Shown: positions 1 through 9,324 of the stretch, piece by piece
Layout of the letters: each line of letters opens with the position of its first letter
Numbering within the stretch: position 1 is the stretch's first letter
DNA from: Hyphomicrobiaceae bacterium
GTDB taxonomy: Bacteria > Pseudomonadota > Alphaproteobacteria > Rhizobiales > Hyphomicrobiaceae
NCBI GenBank assembly: GCA_022844225.1
Contig: JALHMC010000012.1
Location: 1-64,000, forward strand
Length of the DNA: 64,000 nt
Direction of reading: 5' to 3'
The notes under the pieces: generated by a model
What the model was told of the DNA's origin: nothing
What the model saw: only the letters and a program-made list of their open reading frames with translations
Database searches by the model: none
Position numbers and translations under genes: made by a program

Positions 1-145
1 CGCAAATCCGTTTCCGCCTCTGTGGCACTCGCGACGCGAGCATAGCCTGTCGACCCATTTCCCGCATCTCGTGCCACCGCTTGCACTTAGAGTAGGGCGG
101 CTTTAATCCGAGCACACAATCGCCGCAGCTGCCGAGGATGCCCCC

Positions 146-1540
146 ATGACCACCGGGAAGACCCGCATCGAGACCGACACTTTCGGCCCCATCGAGGTGG
201 ACGCCACCCGCTACTGGGGTGCGCAGGCGCAGCGCTCGCTCGGCAACTTCAAGATCGGCTGGGAGAAGCAGCCGAAGCCGATCATCCGAGCGCTCGGCAT
301 CGTCAAGCGGGCGGCCGCGGAGGCCAACATGGGCCTCGGTAAGCTCGAGGCCAAGCTCGGCGAGACGATCGTGAAGGTCGCCCAGGAGGTGATCGACGGG
401 AAGCACGACGAGCATTTCCCGCTGGTCGTCTGGCAGACGGGCTCGGGCACGCAGTCGAACATGAACGCCAACGAGGTGATCTCGAACCGCGCCATCGAGG
501 TGCTCGGTGGTGAGATGGGCTCGAAGAAGCCGGTCCACCCGAACGACCACGTCAACATGAGCCAGTCGTCGAACGACACCTATCCGACGGCGATGCACAT
601 CGCCTGCGCGGAGCAGATCGTGCACGACCTGCTGCCGGCGCTGCGGAAGCTGCATGGCGCGCTGCATGCGAAGGCGGAGAGCTGGAAGGACATCATCAAG
701 ATCGGCCGGACGCACACGCAGGACGCGACGCCGGTGACGCTGGGCCAGGAATTCTCGGGCTACGCGATGCAGATCGCCAATGGCATCAAACGCATCGAAA
801 GCACGATGCCGGCGCTGATGGAGCTGGCGCAAGGCGGCACGGCGGTGGGCACGGGCCTCGCCTCACCGGTCGGATTCGACCAGAAGGTGGCCGACCGTAT
901 CGCGGCCATCACGGGCTTGCCGTTCACGTCGGCACCGAACAAGTTCGAGGCGCTCGCCGCGCACGATGCGATGGTGATGACCCACGGCGCCATCACCACC
1001 GTCGCGATGAGCTGCTTCAAGATCGCGAACGACATCCGGTTCCTGGGTTCGGGGCCACGGGCCGGTCTCGGCGAGCTGTCGCTACCGGAGAACGAGCCCG
1101 GCTCGTCGATCATGCCCGGCAAGGTCAACCCGACGCAGTCGGAAGCGCTGACGCAAGTGGCCGTGCAGATCCACGGCAACAACGCTGCGATGACGTTCGC
1201 CGGCAGCCAGGGGCATTTCGAGCTCAACGTCTACAATCCGGTGATGGCCTACAATTTCCTGCAGTCGGTGCGCTTGCTCGCGGATGCGGCGGTCTCGTTC
1301 ACGGACAACTGCGTGGTCGGCATCGAGCCGCGCCTCGAGAACATTGCGCAGGGGCTCGCCAACTCGCTGATGCTCGTCACGCCGCTCAAGGAGAAGTACG
1401 GCTACGATCGAGCGGCCAAGATCGCCAAGACGGCCCACAAGAACGGCACGACCTTGCGCGAAGAGGCGATCAAGGACGGCATACCGGCCGACGACTTTGA
1501 CGCGATCGTGCGGCCGGAGCTGATGATCGGACCGGGGTAG
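146..1540 (+). CDS. fumC: Class II fumarate hydratase
   Basis: Iron-independent fumarase of the TCA cycle, a cytosolic homotetramer interconverting fumarate and L-malate. The 464-residue length is normal for FumC. The family signature [10 protein letters not shown] begins near residue 317, and [10 protein letters not shown] puts the catalytic His at about residue 188, both as in the E. coli enzyme. A Gly after the Met-Pro of the signature favours fumarase over the related aspartase, which usually has Ala there. GAGGA sits 8 bases before the ATG. It appears monocistronic, with 164 bases before the next gene. Confidence 0.97.
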   Translation: MTTGKTRIETDTFGPIEVDATRYWGAQAQRSLGNFKIGWEKQPKPIIRALGIVKRAAAEANMGLGKLEAKLGETIVKVAQEVIDGKHDEHFPLVVWQTGSGTQSNMNANEVISNRAIEVLGGEMGSKKPVHPNDHVNMSQSSNDTYPTAMHIACAEQIVHDLLPALRKLHGALHAKAESWKDIIKIGRTHTQDATPVTLGQEFSGYAMQIANGIKRIESTMPALMELAQGGTAVGTGLASPVGFDQKVADRIAAITGLPFTSAPNKFEALAAHDAMVMTHGAITTVAMSCFKIANDIRFLGSGPRAGLGELSLPENEPGSSIMPGKVNPTQSEALTQVAVQIHGNNAAMTFAGSQGHFELNVYNPVMAYNFLQSVRLLADAAVSFTDNCVVGIEPRLENIAQGLANSLMLVTPLKEKYGYDRAAKIAKTAHKNGTTLREEAIKDGIPADDFDAIVRPELMIGPG

Positions 1541-1704
1541 AGGCTGCGGGACGGGCAACCACCTTGCTTTGCGTGGCGCAAGTGCAACACACCCAGATTA
1601 CCGACGGGCAGCGGGCCAAAGGCGCCTGCTGATCTGATAGTGTTAACGGCGCGTAAACATCTCACCGCCAGAGGATGGTGGTGTGGGTTGCGGCTGGGGG
1701 ACAC

Positions 1705-2523
1705 ATGCATCTCGGGTTGATCGGCAAGCGGCTCGCGGCCGGGTTTCTCTTCAGCGTGTTCGGGCTATCGCCAGCGCTGGCAGGGGACTGGGGCTCGTCG
1801 AAGGACGAGCCGGCTTTCGGTGGTGTCACGCTCGGTGCACTGGCCATTGTCACGCCGAAGTACGAAGGCTCCTCCGATTATCGCGTGATGGGCGTGCCGA
1901 TCATTGCGCCGTCATTCGGCCGAGGTGAGGGCCGGTTTCAGGTCAAAGGCGTGGACGACGTCCGGTTCCGCTTGTTCGAGCACAGCGGCTTCGAGGCGGG
2001 TCCGCTCGTCGGATGGCGGTTCGGGCGCGAGGAAGACGACGGCCCCCGCCTTCGCGGCATCGGTGACGTCGACGGCGGCCTCGTGATCGGCGGCTACATG
2101 GCCTACCGGATCGGCATGCTGAAACCGTTCCTGTCCTATCATCACCAAGTGACGGGCAACGACACTGCGGGCGTGCTGAGGCTCGGCACAGAAGCCAGAT
2201 TCGACATTGCGCCAGGCGTCGAGGTGGTCGGGAGCGTGGGCGCAAGCTATGCCGACGACGACTACATGCAATCCTATTTCGGGTTGAGCGCGGCGCAAAG
2301 CGCGGCGTCTGTCGCGGGCCTGGGCGTCTACAGCGCCGAAGCCGGGTTCAAGGACGTGTTCGTCGGCGCCACCGCCAAAGTCGCACTCAGCGAACTGTGG
2401 ACACTGCAGCTCTCGGCACGCTACGCGCACCTGATCGGGGATGCCGGGGACAGCCCGCTGGTCGAGAGCGAGCACCAATGGACGGGCGGCGTCGGCGTTT
2501 CCTACCGCTTCGATTGGCGCTGA
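1705..2523 (+). CDS. MipA/OmpV family outer membrane protein
   Basis: Predicted outer-membrane beta-barrel of the MipA/OmpV family (272 residues). The N-terminus is a clear Sec signal peptide ending in SPALA-GDW. The body has alternating beta-strand character typical of the family, including an early VTPKYEGSSDYRV segment, and it ends in an aromatic-polar-Arg pattern (VSYRFDWR) like outer-membrane porins. An in-frame ATG lies 30 bases upstream at 1675, but the ATG at 1705 has GGGGGA just before it and starts directly on the signal peptide, so it is preferred. Some family members are linked to murein-synthesis scaffolding or antibiotic sensing; the role here is not known. Confidence 0.85.
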   Translation: MHLGLIGKRLAAGFLFSVFGLSPALAGDWGSSKDEPAFGGVTLGALAIVTPKYEGSSDYRVMGVPIIAPSFGRGEGRFQVKGVDDVRFRLFEHSGFEAGPLVGWRFGREEDDGPRLRGIGDVDGGLVIGGYMAYRIGMLKPFLSYHHQVTGNDTAGVLRLGTEARFDIAPGVEVVGSVGASYADDDYMQSYFGLSAAQSAASVAGLGVYSAEAGFKDVFVGATAKVALSELWTLQLSARYAHLIGDAGDSPLVESEHQWTGGVGVSYRFDWR

Positions 2524-2562
2524 GCCGGAACTAGCGATCGCAACGGGCGGACTCGGCGGAGG

Positions 2563-2613
2563 CCTCGTCCCCCGGATCAGATCCGGGGTTGATCCTCTTG
2601 CGAGGGAACGAGG
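2563..2613. repeat. REP-like palindrome between convergent genes
   Basis: A 19-base palindrome CCCCGGATC-A-GATCCGGGG (2570-2588) lies in a wider inverted repeat CCTCGT (2563-2568) / ACGAGG (2608-2613), with a second small hairpin CCTC-TTGC-GAGG between. It separates the convergent MipA and Cys-repeat genes. It could act as a bidirectional transcript end or be a copy of a dispersed extragenic palindrome. There is no T-tract. Confidence 0.6.
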
Positions 2614-2640
2614 ACACGTTTCGGGACCGGGTGTTCCAGC

Positions 2641-3105
2641 TCAGTTGTTGCCGTAGCGGGCCTTGATCGCGTCGTTGCAGGATGCCGAGAGCTTTACCGA
2701 GTTGGTGCGCAGGCACTGGGTAATTCCTTCGCCGCCTTTGGATTTTGCAGCGCTTGCGCAGTGGGTCTTAACGTCCGTCGCGCAAGCTTCGCGCATTGCC
2801 TTGGCTTTGACCTCGATATCGGCCAGCGCCGCTGTGCATTCCGGCGAGAGCTTGGCCGCATTCTCCTTCAAGCACGCCGTCCGATTGCCCTGGCTGGCAT
2901 CTGGGCAAATCTTGGCGACATCGGCGCGACAGGCGGCGAGACGCCGGCCACGGCCTTCCTTGCCGGGCTCTGTGTCGCTTTTGGCATCCGCCGGCTTCGA
3001 GGCCTCCACCGGAGGCGCTACCGGGGCGGTAGTCTGGGCCGCCGCAATGGTGGGCCCGAGGAACAGCAGCGCGGCGCCGAGCAGCGGGCGAAGCAGAACG
3101 GACAT
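2641..3105 (-). CDS. Secreted cysteine-rich repeat protein
   Basis: Small exported protein of 154 residues with a signal peptide (MSVLLRPLLGAALLFLGPT.. ending AAAQ) and a low-complexity Pro/Ala/Lys linker. Two tandem repeats of about 45 residues follow, each with four Cys (spaced as C-RAD-C-P, then T-A-C-L, then P-E-C-T), resembling the eukaryotic Golgi glycoprotein GLG1 Cys-rich repeat that also occurs in alphaproteobacteria. The eight Cys are probably disulfide-bonded in the periplasm. Translation is placed at 3105, where AGGGAG precedes the ATG; an in-frame ATG at 3204 lacks these features. It lies 114 bases downstream of rnd on the same strand. The function is unknown. Confidence 0.75.
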   Translation of the reverse strand: MSVLLRPLLGAALLFLGPTIAAAQTTAPVAPPVEASKPADAKSDTEPGKEGRGRRLAACRADVAKICPDASQGNRTACLKENAAKLSPECTAALADIEVKAKAMREACATDVKTHCASAAKSKGGEGITQCLRTNSVKLSASCNDAIKARYGNN

Positions 3106-3219
3106 GAATGGAACTCCCTGGACGTGGAGGCACCCGGCTCGCGGAGCGAGCGGCTTGTGCGGCCTCGATGTAGATAACGCAGTCTGCGAACCGTTCCGTT
3201 GCATGCCGCGGCGAAAACT

Positions 3220-4380
3220 CTAAGTCTCGCGGCGCGTCTCGATCACAACGACTTCGCCGCTCTTCATGCCGAGCGCCAGCTCGCCGCGCTTCAAGCGCAT
3301 GGCGTCGTTGCCGAAAAGCTCGCGGCGCCAGCCCTTGAGGGCGCCCACTTCCGGCTCCTTCTCGATGGCTATCCGCTCCAGGTCGTCGCTGTCGGCGATG
3401 AGGCGTGACGCCACGCCGTGACGGCCTGCAGCGGCTTTCAGCAGGACCCGAAGCAAGTCGATCATGGCGCCAGCCTCGGCAGGCAACGAGGGCCCGTTTT
3501 CGATTGCCGGAAGCGATTTCGGGTCGCGCGCGAGTCCGCGCTTCACCGCTTCGACGATCTCCTTGGCGCGGGAGGACCGAGCAAAGCCGTCAGACAAGGT
3601 GCGAAGCTCCGACAGCTTGGCCGTCTCGGTCGGCTGCTGGTTGGCGATGTCGTACAAGGCCTCGTCGCGGAGAACGCGGGCGCGGGGTACGTCCTGCGAC
3701 TGGGCCGCCCGTTCGCGCCACGCGGCCAACTCTATCAGAACGCCCAAAGCCTTGCGGTTGCGGACCTTGAGCTTAAGACGGCGCCACGCGCCTTCCGGCT
3801 CCAGCTCGTAGGTGGCCGGATCGGTCAGCGCGGCCATCTCCTCGCTGAGCCAATGCGTGCGGCCGCTCTTCTCCAACTCGGCCTTCAGGTGGAGGTAGAC
3901 GTCGCGCAGATGCGTCACATCGCCGAGGGCGTAGACGAGTTGATGCTGCGAGAGCGGGCGACGGCTCCAGTCGGTGAACCGGGAGGATTTGTCGAGGTCG
4001 CGGTTGGTGATCTTCTTGACGAGGTTCACATACGAGATCGAGTCACCGAAGCCGCAGACCATGGCAGCGACCTGCGTATCGAAGACGGGCGTGGGAACGA
4101 GGCCAGCCTTGTATTTGACGATCTCGATATCCTGCCGTGCGGCGTGGAAGACCTTTACGACGTTCTCGTCAGCCATGAGCCCAAAGAACGGCGCGAGATC
4201 CAGGCCGTCCGCCTGCGGGTCGACGATGGCCTCCACGCCGGGGGAGGCTAGCTGAACGAGGCACAGCTTGGGCCAGAAGGTGGTCTCGCGCATGAACTCG
4301 GTGTCGACGGCCACGAAGGGGTGACGGGCGAGCTCGGTGCAGAGTGCGGTGAGGTCCGGGGTCGATGTAATGACACGCAT
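3220..4380 (-). CDS. rnd: Ribonuclease D
   Basis: 3'-5' exoribonuclease of the DEDD family that trims tRNA precursors and other stable RNAs in the cytosol. The exonuclease domain opens with VAVDTEFMRE (Asp26 and Glu28, motif ExoI), followed by the ExoII region around AARQDIEIV and an ExoIII region near YALGDVTHLRDVY. An HRDC domain occupies roughly residues 205-290. At 386 residues it matches the family. The ATG at 4380 is chosen because the conserved fold begins at once with RVITSTPDL; the open frame extends upstream without homology. It is divergent from aspS. Confidence 0.95.
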   Translation of the reverse strand: MRVITSTPDLTALCTELARHPFVAVDTEFMRETTFWPKLCLVQLASPGVEAIVDPQADGLDLAPFFGLMADENVVKVFHAARQDIEIVKYKAGLVPTPVFDTQVAAMVCGFGDSISYVNLVKKITNRDLDKSSRFTDWSRRPLSQHQLVYALGDVTHLRDVYLHLKAELEKSGRTHWLSEEMAALTDPATYELEPEGAWRRLKLKVRNRKALGVLIELAAWRERAAQSQDVPRARVLRDEALYDIANQQPTETAKLSELRTLSDGFARSSRAKEIVEAVKRGLARDPKSLPAIENGPSLPAEAGAMIDLLRVLLKAAAGRHGVASRLIADSDDLERIAIEKEPEVGALKGWRRELFGNDAMRLKRGELALGMKSGEVVVIETRRET

Positions 4381-4485
4381 GCGTTGAGGTATAGCGTAAC
4401 CGACGGGGCACTGTCGTGTCTGAATCGCAACGAACACGGCTCTAAGACGGCTGCCACTCCGCACACGTTTCTCGACAACCGTAAT

Positions 4486-4535
4486 TGGGACGGGTCTTGT
4501 CCCAGGGCGGTCGACTGAGCGTGGCATGCTTGACA
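4486..4535 (+). promoter_or_regulatory. Possible control region upstream of aspS
   Basis: The 234-base gap between rnd and aspS holds an inverted repeat TGGGAC-N7-GTCCCA (4486-4504) and a -35-like TTGACA at 4530-4535, without a convincing -10 hexamer at 16-18 bases. It may belong to the divergent aspS/rnd promoters. This is weak evidence. Confidence 0.25.
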
Positions 4536-4614
4536 AGCCAACGACAGCCATGGATGACGGCCGGGCTTTCGCTGCGGGCACGTTCGCCCGCCGCCGCCCA
4601 GCCGGAGACTTGCC

Positions 4615-6417
4615 ATGCACCGCTATCGCTCGCACACCTGCGGCGCGCTTCGAGCCGCCGACATCGGTTCAGAGACGCGCCTTTCGGGCTGGGTGCACCG
4701 TGTGCGCGACCACGGCGGCGTGCTGTTCATCGACTTGCGGGACCATTACGGGCTGACGCAGGTGGTGGCAGATCCGGATTCGCCAGCGTTCAAGATGGCT
4801 GAGCGTGTGCGTTCAGAGTGGGTGATCCGCATCGACGGGAAGGTGCGGCAGCGGCCGGAGGGGACCGTCAACCCGGAGCTGCCGACCGGCGAGATCGAGG
4901 TGTATGCGGCCGAGATCGAGGTGCTGTCGGAGGCCAAAGAGGTGCCTGTCCCGGTGTTTGGCGAGCCGGATTATCCCGAGGATATGCGGCTCACGTACCG
5001 GTTCTTGGATCTCAGGCGCGAGAGCCTGCACGCCGTCATCATGAAGCGGCTGGCGATCACCAAATCGATCCGCGCGCGGATGCACGATGCGGGCTTCAAC
5101 GAGTTCCCGACGCCGATCCTGACGGCCTCGTCGCCGGAGGGCGCGCGGGACTTCCTGGTGCCCTCGCGTATTCATGCGGGCAAGTTCTACGCGCTGCCGC
5201 AGGCGCCGCAGCAGTACAAGCAGCTTTTGATGATGGCGGGTTTCGACCGCTACTTCCAGATCGCGCCCTGTTTCCGCGACGAGGACCCGCGCGCGGACCG
5301 GCTGCCGGGCGAGTTCTATCAGCTCGACGTGGAAATGAGCTTCGTCGAGCAGGAGGACGTGTTCTCGACAATGGAGCCGGTGATCACGGCCGTGTTCGAT
5401 GAATTTGCCGACGGCAAGCCGGTGACGAAGGGCTGGCCGCGCATTCCCTACGACACGGCGATCCAGAAGTACGGCACGGACAAGCCGGACCTTCGCAACC
5501 CCATCGAGATGGCCGACGTGACCGAGCATTTTCGCGGCTCGGGCTTCAAGGTGTTCGCGCAGATGATCGAGCGCGACCCGAAGGTACGGGTGTGGGCGAT
5601 CCCGGCGAAGGGCGGCGGCTCGCGGGCCTTCTGCGACCGCATGAACGGCTGGGCGCAGAAGCAGGGCCAGCCGGGGCTCGGGTACATCATGTGGCGGGCC
5701 GAGGAGGGCGCGGCAGGGGCCGGTCCGATTGCCAAGAACGTGGGTCCAGAGCGGTCCGAGGCACTTTTCAAACAGATGGGCCTCGCGATCGGCGACGCCT
5801 GCTTCTTCACGGCCGGTGATCCGGCGAAGTTCTACAAGTTCGCGGGGCTGGCGCGGGACGAGATCGGGCATGAGCTGAAGCTCATCGACGAGGATCGGTT
5901 CGCACTCGCCTGGATCGTCGATTTCCCGTTCTACGAGTGGAACGAGGACGAGAAGAAGATCGACTTCTCGCACAACCCGTTCTCGATGCCCCAGGGCGGG
6001 CTCGCGGCGCTGGAAGCCGCCGAGAAGGAGGGGCCCGAGGCGCTGCTGCGGCTGAAGGCGCACCAGTACGACATGGTGTGCAACGGCTACGAGATCGCGT
6101 CGGGCGGCATTCGCAATCACAAGCCCGATGCGATGGTGAAGGCGTTCGGCATCGCGGGATTGGCGCCTGAGACGGTGGAGGCGCGGTTCGGCGCACTCTA
6201 CCGGGCGTTCCAGTACGGCGCACCGCCGCATGGTGGCATGGCGGCCGGCATTGAGCGGATCGTGATGCTGCTGACGGGCTGCAAGACGGTGCGCGACGTT
6301 GCGCTGTTCCCGATGAACCAGCAGGCGAGCGATCTGCTCATGGGCGCACCGGCGGAGGCCTCGAACAAGCAGCTTCGCGAGTTGCACATTCGCGTCACAG
6401 CGGAGGCGAAGGGGTAG
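4615..6417 (+). CDS. aspS: Aspartyl-tRNA synthetase
   Basis: Class IIb synthetase that charges tRNA-Asp (or both tRNA-Asp and tRNA-Asn if the organism uses the amidotransferase route). The N-terminal OB-fold anticodon-binding domain covers about residues 1-110. Class II motif 2 ([10 protein letters not shown]) is near residue 220, the bacterial GAD insertion lies between motifs 2 and 3, and motif 3 (GIERIVML) is near residue 545. The 600-residue length is typical. GGAG lies 8 bases before the ATG. Discriminating versus non-discriminating specificity cannot be read from sequence here. Confidence 0.98.
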   Translation: MHRYRSHTCGALRAADIGSETRLSGWVHRVRDHGGVLFIDLRDHYGLTQVVADPDSPAFKMAERVRSEWVIRIDGKVRQRPEGTVNPELPTGEIEVYAAEIEVLSEAKEVPVPVFGEPDYPEDMRLTYRFLDLRRESLHAVIMKRLAITKSIRARMHDAGFNEFPTPILTASSPEGARDFLVPSRIHAGKFYALPQAPQQYKQLLMMAGFDRYFQIAPCFRDEDPRADRLPGEFYQLDVEMSFVEQEDVFSTMEPVITAVFDEFADGKPVTKGWPRIPYDTAIQKYGTDKPDLRNPIEMADVTEHFRGSGFKVFAQMIERDPKVRVWAIPAKGGGSRAFCDRMNGWAQKQGQPGLGYIMWRAEEGAAGAGPIAKNVGPERSEALFKQMGLAIGDACFFTAGDPAKFYKFAGLARDEIGHELKLIDEDRFALAWIVDFPFYEWNEDEKKIDFSHNPFSMPQGGLAALEAAEKEGPEALLRLKAHQYDMVCNGYEIASGGIRNHKPDAMVKAFGIAGLAPETVEARFGALYRAFQYGAPPHGGMAAGIERIVMLLTGCKTVRDVALFPMNQQASDLLMGAPAEASNKQLRELHIRVTAEAKG

Positions 6418-6436
6418 GGGCGGTGTCCGGTCCTGC

Positions 6437-6805
6437 TCAAATCGGGAGTATGCGTACCCGAGATCGGGCCTCATCGAGAACGATCAGCGCGCCCGCGGCG
6501 AGTTCCGGCTCGTATTGATGCAAGGCACTCACGACAAGCTTTGCCAAATGCACGGGCAGCACGTTTTGGCTACGCACCTGGATCACGCCCGGACCGTCGG
6601 CGCGACGAAGTGCAAGCAGGGCACCGAAATCGAGATCGTGGGTAAAGACGACATATCGGTGGTCGCGCGCCCACCGCATAATCTCGTCATCGGGCGCACT
6701 TGGGCTTCCGACTTGGCTCCAATGTACCGCCGGGACGCCTTCGGCATCCAAAGCGGGAACCCAATCGGGGGACAAGTTCATGTCAATCACGAGCGCGAGC
6801 TTCAT
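6437..6805 (-). CDS. DUF5615 PIN-like toxin
   Basis: A 122-residue protein matching the DUF5615 (PIN-like, VapC-related) family: LVIDMNLSP at the N-terminus supplies the first acidic residue (Asp8), and VVFTHDLDFG near residue 55 is the second conserved acidic block. Such proteins are predicted RNases, usually paired with DUF433 antitoxins. Its ATG overlaps the stop of the upstream DUF433 gene by four bases (ATGA), so the two are translationally coupled. No ribonuclease activity has been shown by anything in this sequence. Confidence 0.82.
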   Translation of the reverse strand: MKLALVIDMNLSPDWVPALDAEGVPAVHWSQVGSPSAPDDEIMRWARDHRYVVFTHDLDFGALLALRRADGPGVIQVRSQNVLPVHLAKLVVSALHQYEPELAAGALIVLDEARSRVRILPI

Positions 6806-7032
6806 GCTCTGGCCAAGGGCATCTCGCGCTCTTCAAGGCGCCAGGCGGCGTATGCCAGCGACTGATCGATATCTTCCCGTTGAAGATACGGATAAGCAGC
6901 CAATATCTCGTCGCGGCTCTTCCCGGCAGCGAGAAGCCCGATGATCGTCGAAACGGTGACCCGCATCCCGCGAATACATGCTTTACCGCTCATGACGGTC
7001 GGGTCGTGTGTGATCCGATCCAATCCCTGCAT
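6802..7032 (-). CDS. DUF433 antitoxin
   Basis: A 76-residue DUF433 protein with the family pattern DPTVMSGKACIRGMRV then VSTIIGLLAAGKSRDEIL and YPYLQREDI, a small helix-turn-helix-like fold usually found as the antitoxin and DNA-binding autorepressor of DUF5615 toxins. The start at 7032 is chosen because GGAGGA lies 8 bases upstream; an in-frame ATG at 7047 overlaps that ribosome-binding site and is less likely. It is the first gene of the two-gene operon. Confidence 0.82.
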   Translation of the reverse strand: MQGLDRITHDPTVMSGKACIRGMRVTVSTIIGLLAAGKSRDEILAAYPYLQREDIDQSLAYAAWRLEEREMPLARA

Positions 7033-7051
7033 ATCAGCGTCCTCCATCACG

Positions 7052-7064
7052 ATGATGGTATCAT
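7052..7064. promoter_or_regulatory. Palindrome upstream of the toxin-antitoxin operon
   Basis: ATGAT-GGT-ATCAT is a perfect 5+5 palindrome 19 bases upstream of the antitoxin start. Type II toxin-antitoxin operons are commonly autorepressed at such sites, so this is a candidate operator for the DUF433 protein. A single short palindrome is weak evidence. Confidence 0.35.
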
Positions 7065-7177
7065 GAGTCCAATCTGTTGGGTTACGCTGACATCTGCTCT
7101 GCGACGAGAGCCGCGCCGGCTCGGCCGACTGACCCAACCTACGAGTGCGTGCGTGCGCCAATCCGCATGGGTGAGGT

Positions 7178-9157
7178 TTACCGCGCCTTCGACCCGATGC
7201 TGCGTGCGATGCCGTGAGCCTCGACGAGGGCGTTGACGAGGCGGCGGGGCTGGAAGGCGTCGCCGATGACGTGGATGTTGCGGCGCTCGATGCCGGCGGC
7301 TTCGATCTCGGCGGCCAGAGTTGCGCCGTGGGGGATCGCGAGGCCGACCCAGACGACGGCGGCAACGTCCTCAATCATCTCCTCGCGACCGGTCAGGTAG
7401 TTGGCGAGCACCACCCGTCCGCTTTCGATCCGCTTGACGCCGGTGTTGGGCTTCAAACTGCCGCCGGCCTTGTCCACCTCGCGCAAGAAGGCGATGCGCG
7501 AGACGACCGGGATTTCGCGGACGACCTCGAAGAAGCGGGCGGCGATGACCGGAACGCGGCCCTGCGCCATGACGCTTTCGGCGACGGCGCTCGTCCAGTA
7601 GTAGCCGTCCTCATCCATGATGACGACATGACGTCCGGGAAGCGCGTCGAGGGGGACGGTGCCATCGGCTGTAAGGACCGGGACGGAGCCATCGCTCGGC
7701 AGATCGGGGACGCCGGGCTTGGCGCCCGTGGCGACGACGACGTGGTCCGGTTTCAAGGCAGCCACGGCCGGGCCATCGGCCGTCATGCCGGTTTTGATCT
7801 CGACGCCCGCCCGCTCGACCTCGGGAACCAGGAAATCGAGAACATGGCGCATCTCCTCGTGGTGGCGTACGGCGCCAGCATGACGAATGCGGCCGCCGAG
7901 GACGTCATCACGCTCGAGCAGAGTGACGCGATGGCCGCGCACTGCCGCGACGCGGGCCGCCTCGAGGCCACCGGGACCGCCGCCGACAATGACGACGTGA
8001 CGGGAGATTTCGGCCCTGTCGCGCTCGAGTGGTCCCCACTGGTGCTCGCGGCCGGAGACGGGGTTCGTCGCACAGGCGATCGGCTCGCCGGTCGAGATCC
8101 AGGCCCAACACTGGTTGCAGGCAATGCAGCGGCGGATGCGCTTGGCCTCGCCGCGCCTGGCCTTGGCGGGCCAGTCGGGATCGACGATGAGGGCGCGGCA
8201 GAGGCCGATCATGTCGGCTTCGCCGGAGGCGATGACGCTTTCGGCCTGTTCTGGGCCCTGAATGCGGGTGGACGCGATGACGGGCACACCGTTGGCCACG
8301 GCCTTGAATCGTCCATGCAGGCCGCGGAACGTCAGGATCGGCCAGTGACGGTCCGGCAGATGCTGTTCGATGGAGTTGAAGTTGCCCTGGGCGAGGGAGA
8401 GGTAGTCTGCAAGCCCTTCGGCGCAGAGCAGGCGTGCGATCTCGACCGTGTCGTCGATGGCGAGGCCGCCCTCGGTGAACTCCTCGACGCCCATGCGGTA
8501 GCCGACAATGGCGCGGCGGCCGACGCGACGTCGCACGCCTTCCAGGATCTCGCGTGCGAAGCGCATGCGGTTCTCGGGCGTGCCGCCGTACTCGTCCTCG
8601 CGCCGATTGGTGAAGGGTGAGAGGAACTGCTGGATCAGGTGGCCTTGGGCGCCGTGGATCTCGACCCCATCCATGCCGGCCTCAATGCAATGGACGGCAC
8701 ACATGACATAGGTCTCGATGGTCTCCTTCACCTCGCGCGTCGTCAGTGCGTGGGGAACTCCCCCAGAGCGCGGGCAAGGGATGGCGGACGGCGCGATGAG
8801 GTAGGGCACGACCCGCGATGCGAGGTGCTGGCGGCCACCCATGTTGAGCTGACCGATGAGGAGCGCGCCCTCGGCATGGCACGTGTCGGCAATGCGGCGG
8901 ATGCCGTCGAGGCCGGCGCGATCGAAAATCGTTATGGCTCCGGGACCGAACGGGTCGCGGGCATCGGTGCGCAGCGCCTCGGTGACGATAGTGCCGGTGC
9001 CGCCCTTGGCGAGGGTCCGATAGAACGCGAGCACCCGGTCGCCGACACGGTTTCGATCGGCGAGATTGGCGGTGGTGGCCACGCGCATGATGCGGTTCTT
9101 GGCCTCGCGCTCGCCGATGCGGACGGGGGCGAACAGGTGGGGGTAGAGGGTGGTCAT
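7178..9157 (-). CDS. NADH:flavin oxidoreductase, FMN/4Fe-4S/FAD (dienoyl-CoA reductase type)
   Basis: Multidomain flavoenzyme of the 2,4-dienoyl-CoA reductase / trimethylamine dehydrogenase family. An old-yellow-enzyme TIM barrel spans residues 1-330 with the substrate-site motif VEIHGAQGHLIQQFLSP. A 4Fe-4S cluster site CIACNQC-x11-C follows near 343-361. A FAD/NAD(P)-binding Rossmann domain begins with VVIVGGGPGGLEAARV near residue 385. At 659 residues it has the full three-domain length. The ATG at 9157 is chosen because TTLYPHLFAPVRIG is the usual N-terminus. The physiological substrate is unknown. It appears monocistronic. Confidence 0.88.
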   Translation of the reverse strand: MTTLYPHLFAPVRIGEREAKNRIMRVATTANLADRNRVGDRVLAFYRTLAKGGTGTIVTEALRTDARDPFGPGAITIFDRAGLDGIRRIADTCHAEGALLIGQLNMGGRQHLASRVVPYLIAPSAIPCPRSGGVPHALTTREVKETIETYVMCAVHCIEAGMDGVEIHGAQGHLIQQFLSPFTNRREDEYGGTPENRMRFAREILEGVRRRVGRRAIVGYRMGVEEFTEGGLAIDDTVEIARLLCAEGLADYLSLAQGNFNSIEQHLPDRHWPILTFRGLHGRFKAVANGVPVIASTRIQGPEQAESVIASGEADMIGLCRALIVDPDWPAKARRGEAKRIRRCIACNQCWAWISTGEPIACATNPVSGREHQWGPLERDRAEISRHVVIVGGGPGGLEAARVAAVRGHRVTLLERDDVLGGRIRHAGAVRHHEEMRHVLDFLVPEVERAGVEIKTGMTADGPAVAALKPDHVVVATGAKPGVPDLPSDGSVPVLTADGTVPLDALPGRHVVIMDEDGYYWTSAVAESVMAQGRVPVIAARFFEVVREIPVVSRIAFLREVDKAGGSLKPNTGVKRIESGRVVLANYLTGREEMIEDVAAVVWVGLAIPHGATLAAEIEAAGIERRNIHVIGDAFQPRRLVNALVEAHGIARSIGSKAR

Positions 9158-9324
9158 GGGATCAACCAATCGACTGTGATCGAGAGAAATTCTCCCGCGA
9201 TCCATTTGTCCGCGAACGTGGTTCCGGGAATTGCATGCGGCGCTTCAGTATCACCGAGCAACCGTTCCAGCCCTTTGTGCGGCGGGTTTCGGTGACAAGC
9301 ACCGGGATGACATTCGAGTTTGCC

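Noticed and set aside
4813..6474. 553-codon open frame antisense to aspS
   Set aside because: It overlaps a certain aspS gene throughout, has Arg/His/Leu-rich composition typical of a GC-driven antisense frame, and shows no family motif.
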